Positions 1 through 5,066 of a stretch of DNA of 7,614 nucleotides are shown here, piece by piece (within the stretch, counting starts at the first letter, position 1; each line of letters opens with the position of its first letter). The notes beneath the pieces were generated by a model that did no database searches, was not told where the DNA came from, and saw only the letters and a program-made list of their open reading frames with translations. This stretch comes from Candidatus Scatomorpha stercoravium (lineage in GTDB: Bacteria > Bacillota > Clostridia > Oscillospirales > Oscillospiraceae), in contig DVKN01000290.1 of assembly GCA_018716005.1 (NCBI GenBank), positions 1 to 7,614 of the forward strand, read 5' to 3'. The position numbers and the translations under genes are program-made.

Positions 1-483
1 CTCGACCTCGGCACCAGCCTTATCGCGGGCTCGCTCACCCTCGTCATGATGACCTTGCCCACGATAATCCGGACAACGCAGGAGAGCCTCAAGACCGTGC
101 CGCAGAGCTACCGCGAGGGCTCGCTCGCCCTCGGCAGCGGCAAGTGGCACATGATACGCACCGTCGTCCTCCCGAGCAGCATAGACGGCATCGTCACCGG
201 CTGCATCCTCGCCATAGGCCGCATCGTCGGCGAGAGCGCCGTGCTCATGTTCACCGCGGGCATGGGCATGCGCATGGCCAACTTTGGCGGCGACACGATA
301 GGCGAGTTCTTCTCCAACTTCTTCGGCGCGGCCGGAAGCACCCTCACCGTGTCCCTCTACGTCTACGCGAAGGAGCGCGCGGACTTCGACGAGGCCTTCG
401 CCGTCGCGGTCGTGCTGCTCGTTATCGCCTTCGCCATAAACCTCGCCGCGAAATTCGCCGGCAAGAAGCTCAAGAAAAACTGA
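1..483 (+). CDS. pstA: Phosphate ABC transporter permease PstA (5' end outside window)
   Basis: This is the C-terminal 160 residues of the inner-membrane permease that, with PstC, forms the phosphate channel of the PstSCAB importer. The frame is open from base 1, so the start lies upstream. Window residues 39-58 carry the EAA-type cytoplasmic loop (EGSLALGSGKWH...VVLP, with the conserved Gly and Leu-Pro) that docks on the ATPase. Hydrophobic segments lie at about residues 7-23, 62-87 and 133-152, the last followed by a Lys-rich cytoplasmic tail (GKKLKKN). The GESAVLMFTAG stretch is typical of PstA. The gene directly precedes pstB, as expected for the pst operon. Seen: loop, membrane segments and context. 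Known: PstA is a permease of the phosphate importer. The assignment to PstA rather than PstC rests on its position next to pstB and on these motifs. Confidence 0.95.
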   Translation, partial: LDLGTSLIAGSLTLVMMTLPTIIRTTQESLKTVPQSYREGSLALGSGKWHMIRTVVLPSSIDGIVTGCILAIGRIVGESAVLMFTAGMGMRMANFGGDTIGEFFSNFFGAAGSTLTVSLYVYAKERADFDEAFAVAVVLLVIAFAINLAAKFAGKKLKKN

Positions 484-501
484 GTGCAGGGAGAGCATAA
501 T

Positions 502-1284
502 ATGAACGACACCCTTATCAGCTCCGAGGAGCGCACCATAATAGAGGCGAAGAGCCTCAACCTCTACTACGGCGACAACCACGCGCTCAAGGACATCAAC
601 ATCGAGATACCCGCGAACCGCATAACCGCCCTCATAGGCCCCTCCGGCTGCGGCAAGAGCACCTTCCTCAAGACGCTCAACCGCATGAACGACCTCGTGG
701 AGGGCGTCAAAATAGACGGCGAGGTCATCTATAACGGCGAGAACATCTACGGAAAGGACGTCGACGTCACCCGCCTGCGCAAGCAGATAGGCATGGTGTT
801 CCAGAAGGCGAACCCCTTCCCCATGAGCATCTACGACAACATCGCCTACGGCCCGCGCACCCACGGCATACGCGGCAAGGCGAAGCTCGACGACATCGTC
901 GAGCGCTCGCTGCGCGACGCGGCGATATGGGACGAGGTCAAGGACAGGCTCAATAAGAGCGCGCTCGGCCTCTCCGGCGGACAGCAGCAGCGCCTGTGCA
1001 TAGCCCGCGCCCTCGCCGTCGAGCCGGACATCCTGCTCATGGACGAGAGCACCTCCGCCCTCGACCCGATTTCCACGAGCAAGATCGAGGACCTTGCCAT
1101 GGAGCTGAAAAACCGCTATACTGTCATCATGGTCACGCACAATATGCAGCAGGCCGTGCGAGTTTCTGACAAGACCGCCTTCTTCCTGCTCGGCGAGCTC
1201 GTGGAGTTCGGCGATACGGAGAGGCTCTTCTCCCACCCGCAGGACAAGAGGACGGAGGACTACATCACAGGGAGGTTCGGCTGA
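502..1284 (+). CDS. pstB: Phosphate ABC transporter ATP-binding protein PstB
   Basis: PstB hydrolyses ATP on the cytoplasmic face to drive phosphate import through PstCA. The 260-residue product has the usual family length. It has a Walker A motif (GPSGCGKS, 46-53), the Q-loop Gln101 in VFQKANPFPMSIYDN (a PstB hallmark), the signature LSGGQ (157-161), Walker B ILLMDE (177-182), a D-loop SALDPIS and the switch His213. I chose ATG 502 because AGGGAG at 488-493 sits 8 nt before it; the in-frame GTG at 484 overlies nothing resembling a ribosome binding site and would add six residues. The residue after the catalytic Glu is Ser (DEST), where many ABC ATPases have Pro. The gene lies 18 bases after pstA and one base before phoU, so it is operonic. 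Identification is very secure. Confidence 0.98.
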   Translation: MNDTLISSEERTIIEAKSLNLYYGDNHALKDINIEIPANRITALIGPSGCGKSTFLKTLNRMNDLVEGVKIDGEVIYNGENIYGKDVDVTRLRKQIGMVFQKANPFPMSIYDNIAYGPRTHGIRGKAKLDDIVERSLRDAAIWDEVKDRLNKSALGLSGGQQQRLCIARALAVEPDILLMDESTSALDPISTSKIEDLAMELKNRYTVIMVTHNMQQAVRVSDKTAFFLLGELVEFGDTERLFSHPQDKRTEDYITGRFG

Positions 1285-1285
1285 C

Positions 1286-1939
1286 ATGCGCATAAAATTC
1301 GACGAGCAGCTCGCCCTGCTCAACCACGAGCTCATAGCCATGGGCGCGCTCTGCGAGGAGGCCATCGCCACCACCGCGCGCTCCGTCATGGATAACGACC
1401 GCAGCCTCGCCGGGCGCGTGCGCGAGCTCGAGTATCAGATAGACCAGAAGGAGCGCGAGATAGAGACGCTCTGCCTCAAGCTGCTATTGCAGCAGCAGCC
1501 CGTCGCGCGCGACCTGCGCCTCATCTCCGCCGCGCTCAAGATGATAACCGACATGGAGCGCATAGGCGACCAGGCCCTCGACATCGCGGACACCGCGGGC
1601 TTCATGGGCCCCCTCGCCGCCGAGGACGCCGGCCTGCTCGGCGACCTCGCCCGCACCGTCGTCGGCATGGTCACCGACAGCGTCGACGCCTTCGTGCGCC
1701 AGGACAGGGACTTCGCCGTCGCCGTCATGCACCGCGACGACGAGGCCGACGCCCTCTTCGACCGCATAAAGAAGAGCATCATAGACCGCCTCGCCCAGAG
1801 CCGCGGCGAAGGCGAGTACGCGCTCGACCTCCTGATGATAGCCAAGTACCTCGAGCGCATAGGCGACCACGCGACGAACATCGCCGAGTGGGTCGAGTTC
1901 GCCGAGACCGGGCTCTACAAGGGCGGGGAGGTCATCTGA
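1286..1939 (+). CDS. phoU: Phosphate transport system regulatory protein PhoU
   Basis: PhoU is a cytoplasmic, mostly helical protein that links PstSCAB activity to the PhoR kinase and keeps the Pho response off when phosphate is plentiful. The 217-residue product matches the family length and has two tandem three-helix halves, each with the metal-binding signature: ERIGDQALDIAD at 91-102 and ERIGDHATNIAE at 190-201. QQQPVARDLRLI (69-80) is also typical. ATG 1286 begins one base after the pstB stop and is preceded by GGGAGG at 1270-1275, ten bases away and inside the end of pstB, so translation is probably coupled. The neighbours pstB upstream and phoB-phoR downstream agree with a signalling role between transporter and kinase. 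Seen: motifs, length and context. The mechanism is taken from the known family. Confidence 0.97.
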   Translation: MRIKFDEQLALLNHELIAMGALCEEAIATTARSVMDNDRSLAGRVRELEYQIDQKEREIETLCLKLLLQQQPVARDLRLISAALKMITDMERIGDQALDIADTAGFMGPLAAEDAGLLGDLARTVVGMVTDSVDAFVRQDRDFAVAVMHRDDEADALFDRIKKSIIDRLAQSRGEGEYALDLLMIAKYLERIGDHATNIAEWVEFAETGLYKGGEVI

Positions 1940-1940
1940 C

Positions 1941-1966
1941 GGGGCCGCCGGCCCGGCTTTTCCGGC
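1941..1966 (+). other. GC-rich hairpin in the phoU-phoB spacer, possible weak attenuator
   Basis: The 62-base gap between phoU and the response regulator contains GCCG (1947-1950), loop GCC, CGGC (1954-1957) followed by TTTT (1958-1961). An alternative pairing joins GCCGG (1947-1951) with CCGGC (1962-1966). The stem is short and the T run is only four bases, so this would be a weak partial terminator or an mRNA processing site that could lower phoBR expression relative to pst-phoU. No convincing promoter is seen in the gap. The function is inference only. Confidence 0.3.
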
Positions 1967-2001
1967 AAGTGATTAACAGCGTTGGAAGGGGAGTTGCGAA
2001 C

Positions 2002-2685
2002 ATGATTTACTGCGTAGAGGACGACGCTGCCATCCGCGATATAGAGGTCTACGCCCTGCGCTCCACCGGCTTCGAGGCCGAGGGCTTCGAGAACGGCGAG
2101 GAGCTCTTCGCCGCGGTTAAAAAGCGCCTGCCCGAGCTCATAATCCTCGACGTCATGCTGCCCGGCGAGGATGGGCTGGAGATATTGAAGCGCATACGCT
2201 TCTCCGCGCTCACGCGCAGCGTGCCCGTCATAATGGCCACCGCGCGCGGCGAGGAGTACGACAAGATAACGGGCCTCGACTCCGGCGCGGACGACTATCT
2301 CGTGAAGCCCTTCGGCATGATGGAGATGGTCTCCCGCGTGCGCGCCGTGCTCCGGCGCGCGGGAGGGACGGGCCCCGCGCGCGAGGCGGCCCCGCTCACG
2401 CTCGGGCCCCTCACGCTCGACACCGCGGCCCACACCGTCAGCGTCGGCGGCAGGGGCGTCACGCTCACGCTCAAGGAGTTCGAGCTCCTGCGGACCATGA
2501 TGGCGAAGCCCGGCGTCGTATTCACCCGCGACCGCCTCCTGAGCGAGGTCTGGGGCACGGACTACGACGGCGAGACCCGCACCGTCGACGTACACATCCG
2601 CACGCTGCGCCAGAAGCTCGGCGAGGCCGGCGGCCTCATCGGCACCGTGCGCGGCGTCGGCTACAGGATGGAGGCGCAGCCGTGA
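2002..2685 (+). CDS. phoB: PhoB/PhoP-type response regulator (OmpR family)
   Basis: This is a DNA-binding response regulator of the phosphate two-component system (phoB in E. coli naming, phoP in Bacillus naming). The 227-residue product has a receiver domain at 1-118 with acidic pocket E6-D7-D8, phospho-acceptor Asp50 (ILDVMLP), switch Thr80 and Lys102 (VKPF). An OmpR/PhoB winged helix lies at about 130-224 (LTLKEFELL, VDVHIRTLRQKLG, GTVRGVGYRM). I chose ATG 2002 because AAGGGGAG (1986-1993) lies 8 nt upstream; longer forms starting inside phoU would add residues unrelated to a receiver domain. The stop overlaps the kinase start. Phosphorylated PhoB-type regulators normally activate pst and other phosphate-starvation genes. 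No Pho-box repeat is visible in the window; the operon promoter is probably upstream of it. Confidence 0.95.
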   Translation: MIYCVEDDAAIRDIEVYALRSTGFEAEGFENGEELFAAVKKRLPELIILDVMLPGEDGLEILKRIRFSALTRSVPVIMATARGEEYDKITGLDSGADDYLVKPFGMMEMVSRVRAVLRRAGGTGPAREAAPLTLGPLTLDTAAHTVSVGGRGVTLTLKEFELLRTMMAKPGVVFTRDRLLSEVWGTDYDGETRTVDVHIRTLRQKLGEAGGLIGTVRGVGYRMEAQP

Positions 2686-4328
2686 CAAGAAGGATATTCC
2701 GCAGCGTATTTCTCGCGAGCCTCGCCGTCTTCCTCGCCGGGCTCGCGCTGGTCGTCGGCACGATGTACAATTACTTCTCCGACCGCCAGGCCGAGCAGCT
2801 GCGCGTCGAGGCGCGGCTCGCGGCGAACGGCGTGGAGCGCGCCGGGCTCGAATACCTCGAGACGGTCGACGACGGCGAGGTGCGCCTCACCTGGATAGCC
2901 GCCGACGGCACCGTTATATACGACAGCGACGCCGAGGCCGGCGAGATGGAGAACCACGCCGAGCGCGAGGAGTTCCGCGAGGCCCTGGAATACGGCTTCG
3001 GCGAGGGCGAGCGCACGAGCTCGACCCTTTCGGAGAAGACCGTCTACTACGCCATACGCCTCTCCGACGGCAGTGTGCTGCGCACGGCGGAGTCGCACTA
3101 CACCCTGCCCGCGCTGCTCTTCGGCATAATCCAGCCGCTGGTGCTCATACTGGTGCTGGCCCTGCTGCTCTCCGGCTGGCTCGCGAGCCGGCTCTCGAAG
3201 CGCATAGTGGGCCCGCTCAACGCCATAGACCTGGACAAGCCCCTCGAGAACGACGCGTACGACGAGCTCAGCCCGCTCCTGACCCGCGTGGAGCAGCAGC
3301 AGAGGCAGATTTCCGGCCAGCTCGAGGAGCTGCGCCGCCGCAAGGAGGAGTTCGCCGCCGTCACCGGCTCCATGAGCGAGGGCCTCATCCTCATAGACAG
3401 CCAGGGCCTCGTCATGAGCATAAACCGCAGCGCGAGGGAGATTTTCGGCGCGGACGGCGTCGGCGAGGGCAGCGACGTGCTCGCCGTGGACCGCAGCCGG
3501 GAGCTCCGCGAGCTCCTCGAGCGCAGCGCCTCCGGCCGCGCCGAGTGCTGCCTGAGCCGCGGCGAGCGCGAGTACCTGCTGACCGCGAGCCCCGTCGAGA
3601 CCGGCGGGGAGCGGCGCGGCACCGTGCTGCTGGCCGTCGACGTGACCGAAAAGCAGCGCGCCGAGCGCCTGAGGCGCGAGTTCACCGCGAACGTCTCCCA
3701 CGAGCTCAAGACCCCGCTCCACTCCATTATGGGCGCGGCGGAGCTATTGCAGGACGGGCTCGTGAAGCCCGAGGACCGCGACCGCTTCCTCGGCCGCATA
3801 AGGAGCGAGGCCGCGCGGCTCGTGGAGCTCGTGCAGGACGTCATAAACCTCTCCCGCCTCGACGAGGGCGAGGAGTTCCCGCGCGAGGACACGGATATGC
3901 TCGCCCTCGCCCGCGACGCGGCCTCCGCGCTCGAGAACGAGGCCGCCGCGCGCGGCGTCGCGCTCACGGTGTCCGGCACGGCCGAGCGCGTCAACGGCGT
4001 ACGCCAGCTGCTCTGGGAGATAGTCTGGAACCTCGCCGACAACGCCGTAAAATACTCGAAGAGCGGCGGCCGCGCGAACATAGACGTCTCGCGCACGGCG
4101 GAGGGCCGCGTCGCCGTCACCGTCAGCGACAACGGCGTCGGGATACCCCGCGAGGCGCAGGAGCGCGTCTTCGAGCGCTTCTACCGCGTGGACAAGAGCC
4201 ACTCTCGCGAGACCGGCGGCACCGGCCTCGGCCTCTCCATAGTGAAGCACGCCGCCCAGTACCACAACGCCGACGTCCGCCTCGAGAGCGAGCCCGGGAA
4301 GGGCACCACGATAACCGTGACATTCTGA
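2682..4328 (+). CDS. phoR: PhoR-type phosphate sensor histidine kinase
   Basis: This membrane histidine kinase is the likely partner of the adjacent regulator. The 548-residue product has TM1 (about 9-30), an extracytoplasmic domain (31-142), TM2 (143-166), a HAMP-like linker (to about 220), a PAS domain (about 222-322), HisKA with FTANVSHELKTPLHSI (phospho-acceptor His340), and an HATPase domain with N box NLADNAVKYS (450-459), G1 DNGVGIP (483-489), F box FERFYRVDKSHS and G2 GGTGLGLSIVKH (512-523). The start is GTG 2682, overlapping the regulator stop in GTGA, with GGAGG at 2670-2674 seven bases upstream; this implies translational coupling. The large external domain and the internal PAS match the Gram-positive PhoR layout. 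Signal input through PhoU and PstSCAB is known for the family and inferred here from gene order. Confidence 0.94.
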   Translation: MTRRIFRSVFLASLAVFLAGLALVVGTMYNYFSDRQAEQLRVEARLAANGVERAGLEYLETVDDGEVRLTWIAADGTVIYDSDAEAGEMENHAEREEFREALEYGFGEGERTSSTLSEKTVYYAIRLSDGSVLRTAESHYTLPALLFGIIQPLVLILVLALLLSGWLASRLSKRIVGPLNAIDLDKPLENDAYDELSPLLTRVEQQQRQISGQLEELRRRKEEFAAVTGSMSEGLILIDSQGLVMSINRSAREIFGADGVGEGSDVLAVDRSRELRELLERSASGRAECCLSRGEREYLLTASPVETGGERRGTVLLAVDVTEKQRAERLRREFTANVSHELKTPLHSIMGAAELLQDGLVKPEDRDRFLGRIRSEAARLVELVQDVINLSRLDEGEEFPREDTDMLALARDAASALENEAAARGVALTVSGTAERVNGVRQLLWEIVWNLADNAVKYSKSGGRANIDVSRTAEGRVAVTVSDNGVGIPREAQERVFERFYRVDKSHSRETGGTGLGLSIVKHAAQYHNADVRLESEPGKGTTITVTF

Positions 4329-4333
4329 CAGAA

Positions 4334-4356
4334 AGCCCGGCCGTTAAGGCCGGGCT
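4334..4356 (+). terminator. Hairpin terminator after phoR
   Basis: AGCCCGGCC (4334-4342) and GGCCGGGCT (4348-4356) form a perfect 9-bp stem with loop GTTAA, five bases after the phoR stop. It is followed by CCCTCATATAT rather than a clean T run, so it may act as an mRNA 3' stabilising hairpin or an inefficient terminator. The minus strand, which has TTTCTG after the stem, could also use it weakly. Confidence 0.65.
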
Positions 4357-4370
4357 CCCTCATATATGGC

Positions 4371-4390
4371 AAAAACCCGCCGGGGCGGGT
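4371..4390 (-). terminator. Intrinsic terminator for the minus-strand noncoding RNA
   Basis: Read on the minus strand, ACCCGC (4390-4385), loop CCCG, GCGGGT (4380-4375) is followed by TTTTT (4375-4371; the first T closes the stem). This is a standard Rho-independent terminator oriented against phoR. On the plus strand the hairpin is followed by GAAAAG, so it cannot serve phoR efficiently. Its orientation is independent support for a transcript entering from the right. Confidence 0.65.
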
Positions 4391-4652
4391 GAAAAGGGCA
4401 TAAAAAAAGAACATCTGACCCTCACTTTAAACTGCCTGCCTTGATCCCATCCGCAACTCTTCTGAGCCTCTGAGTACTTTTCGTCCTTAATGACACCCGG
4501 CCTTAGCTCTCCAGCCATGCCTTCGGCCCCCCAGGCCTCGGCCTTACTTTGCTTTCGCGCCGTATCGGGCTATGTTGTCTTTAAGTGTTTTGAAAAGCTC
4601 TCGGGTTTACCGAGTTAATGGGAATCACGCTCTTGACAGCTCTCCATGAGAG

Positions 4653-4682
4653 TCAGATGCCGTGATTCTTGATATCTAACAT
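4653..4682 (-). CDS. Possible 9-codon leader peptide inside the noncoding RNA
   Basis: On the minus strand ATG at 4682-4680 opens the short frame MLDIKNHGI and ends with TGA at 4655-4653. GAGAGG (4695-4690) lies seven bases before the ATG, good ribosome binding site spacing. The frame runs through the 5' arm of the GAATCACG hairpin and into the CATCTGAC element that can pair with the RNA 3' end, so ribosomes here would disturb both. There is no gene downstream to attenuate, and a frame this short can arise by chance. Confidence 0.2.
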   Translation of the reverse strand: MLDIKNHGI

Positions 4683-4693
4683 CTTTTAACCTC

Positions 4694-4843
4694 TCTTTCT
4701 TAGAATTCGGAGTCCCTGTTCCCCTTTGCAGCTGTGTTTCGGAACAACGGCGCCCTCCGACGTTATAAGATAAGCCGATTGCTTCAACCTTTCAGCCGGC
4801 TGTCCGGCCCTGTCAGCCGATTGCTTCGCCTTATCTTTCTTAG
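4694..4843 (-). repeat. Direct repeats in the 5' part of the noncoding RNA
   Basis: A 13-bp direct repeat, AGCCGATTGCTTC on the plus strand, occurs at 4773-4785 and 4815-4827. A second repeat, TCTTTCTTAG on the plus strand (CTAAGAAAGA in the transcript), occurs at 4694-4703 and 4834-4843, the latter at the predicted transcription start. CAGCCGGCTG (4793-4802) is a perfect palindrome between the 13-bp copies. The copies lie in the predicted stems at the 5' end of the RNA and may reflect duplication of a structural module or alternative pairing partners. Confidence 0.6.
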
Positions 4844-4847
4844 TCAC

Positions 4848-4876
4848 AATATACCATCGCGCGCCCGCAATGTCAA
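4848..4876 (-). promoter_or_regulatory. Sigma-70 promoter for the minus-strand RNA (proximal)
   Basis: On the minus strand a consensus -35 TTGACA (4876-4871) is followed after exactly 17 bases by -10 TATATT (4853-4848). The predicted start is A at about 4841, seven bases below the -10. This near-consensus promoter points away from the peptidase gene and towards phoR, and has no protein gene downstream. Confidence 0.72.
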
Positions 4877-4879
4877 GGG

Positions 4880-4908
4880 ATTATATGCTCATTTCACAGT
4901 TTTGTCGA
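4880..4908 (-). promoter_or_regulatory. Second, overlapping minus-strand sigma-70 promoter (distal)
   Basis: TCGACA (4908-4903, one mismatch to TTGACA), a 17-base spacer and a perfect TATAAT (4885-4880) precede the proximal promoter on the same strand. The predicted start near 4873 falls in the -35 of the proximal promoter, so the two would compete or act in tandem. Two promoters of this quality suggest strong expression of the RNA. Confidence 0.55.
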
Positions 4909-4913
4909 AATTC

Positions 4914-4997
4914 ACGAAAAGCGCCGCCCGACGCCGCCATATCTCGCGGTGCGGCGGGGCCGCGCCGGAACATTTAGGGGCGCTTTTCGTCTTTTTT
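4914..4997 (+). terminator. Long inverted repeat with T run between divergent promoters
   Basis: ACGAAAAGCGCC (4914-4925) and GGCGCTTTTCGT (4979-4990) form a perfect 12-bp inverted repeat. Inside, GCCC-GA-CGCCGC (4926-4937) pairs with GCGGCG-GGGC (4951-4960). The outer arm is followed by C and TTTTTT (4992-4997) on the plus strand, so it looks like a plus-strand terminator. It ends 8 bases before the -35 of the peptidase promoter and has no plus-strand gene before it for over 500 bases, so an insulator or operator role is also possible. Confidence 0.5.
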
Positions 4998-5004
4998 GCA
5001 CGGC

Positions 5005-5034
5005 TTGACACGGCCCCCGGACGGAGGGTATAAT
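5005..5034 (+). promoter_or_regulatory. Sigma-70 promoter of the C39-like peptidase gene
   Basis: A perfect -35 TTGACA (5005-5010), an 18-base GC-rich spacer and a perfect -10 TATAAT (5029-5034) predict a start near 5041, giving a leader of about 26 bases that ends in GGAGG (5057-5061), five bases before ATG 5067. The gene is therefore its own transcription unit, divergent from the noncoding RNA. Confidence 0.8.
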
Positions 5035-5066
5035 TCCTTTGAGCAAGTACAGCTGCGGAGGTTGAC

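Larger units (their letters stand above)
4371..4841 (-). ncRNA. Candidate large structured noncoding RNA (about 440-470 nt), family not recognised
   Basis: A minus-strand transcript is predicted from about 4841 to the T run at 4371-4375, or to the earlier T7 at 4402-4408. The region has visibly lower GC than the flanking genes and no credible protein frame. Complementary segments, given in minus-strand order, are: AAGATAAG 4837-4830 with 4774-4767; CGGCTG 4819-4814 with 4802-4797; TCGGAG 4760-4755 with 4712-4707, enclosing TGTTCC 4746-4741 with 4722-4717; GAATCACG 4668-4661 with 4629-4622, enclosing CTCTC/GAGAG; CTCGG 4614-4610 with 4604-4600; and a GA-interrupted hairpin at 4542-4519. CATCTGAC 4659-4652 also matches GTCAGATG 4419-4412 near the 3' end, suggesting a pseudoknot. 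No motifs of RNase P, tmRNA, SRP or 6S RNA were recognised. Large Firmicutes RNAs such as raiA, ROOL or OLE are possibilities I cannot test. Confidence 0.65.

Noticed and set aside
484..501. GTG 484 as the pstB start
   Set aside because: The good ribosome binding site AGGGAG (488-493) is placed for ATG 502 and would lie inside the coding sequence if GTG 484 were used.
1888..2001. Start of the response regulator inside phoU
   Set aside because: The extra residues have no receiver-domain similarity, while ATG 2002 has AAGGGGAG at ideal spacing and starts directly with the MIYCVEDD strand.
1915..2688. Minus-strand open frame opposite the response regulator
   Set aside because: It is a shadow of the regulator gene, without ribosome binding site or recognisable domain.
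2661..3722. Long minus-strand open frame opposite phoR
   Set aside because: GC-rich third positions of phoR suppress stops on the opposite strand; the Ala/Glu/Leu-rich product has no motif, and phoR is plainly the real gene.
4633..4661. TTGACA on the plus strand inside the RNA locus as a promoter
   Set aside because: No -10-like hexamer occurs at 16-18 bases; it falls within the arms of the GAATCACG hairpin.
4371..4841. RNase P RNA, tmRNA, SRP RNA or 6S RNA as the identity of the minus-strand RNA
   Set aside because: I looked for their conserved cores (for example GAGGAAAGUCC of RNase P and the GGAUUCGAC start of tmRNA) and did not find them; length also disagrees for SRP and 6S.
4734..5033. 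A 99-codon plus-strand frame across the intergenic region
   Set aside because: It crosses the minus-strand promoters, the inverted repeat and the peptidase promoter, has no ribosome binding site and shows low-complexity composition without any domain.
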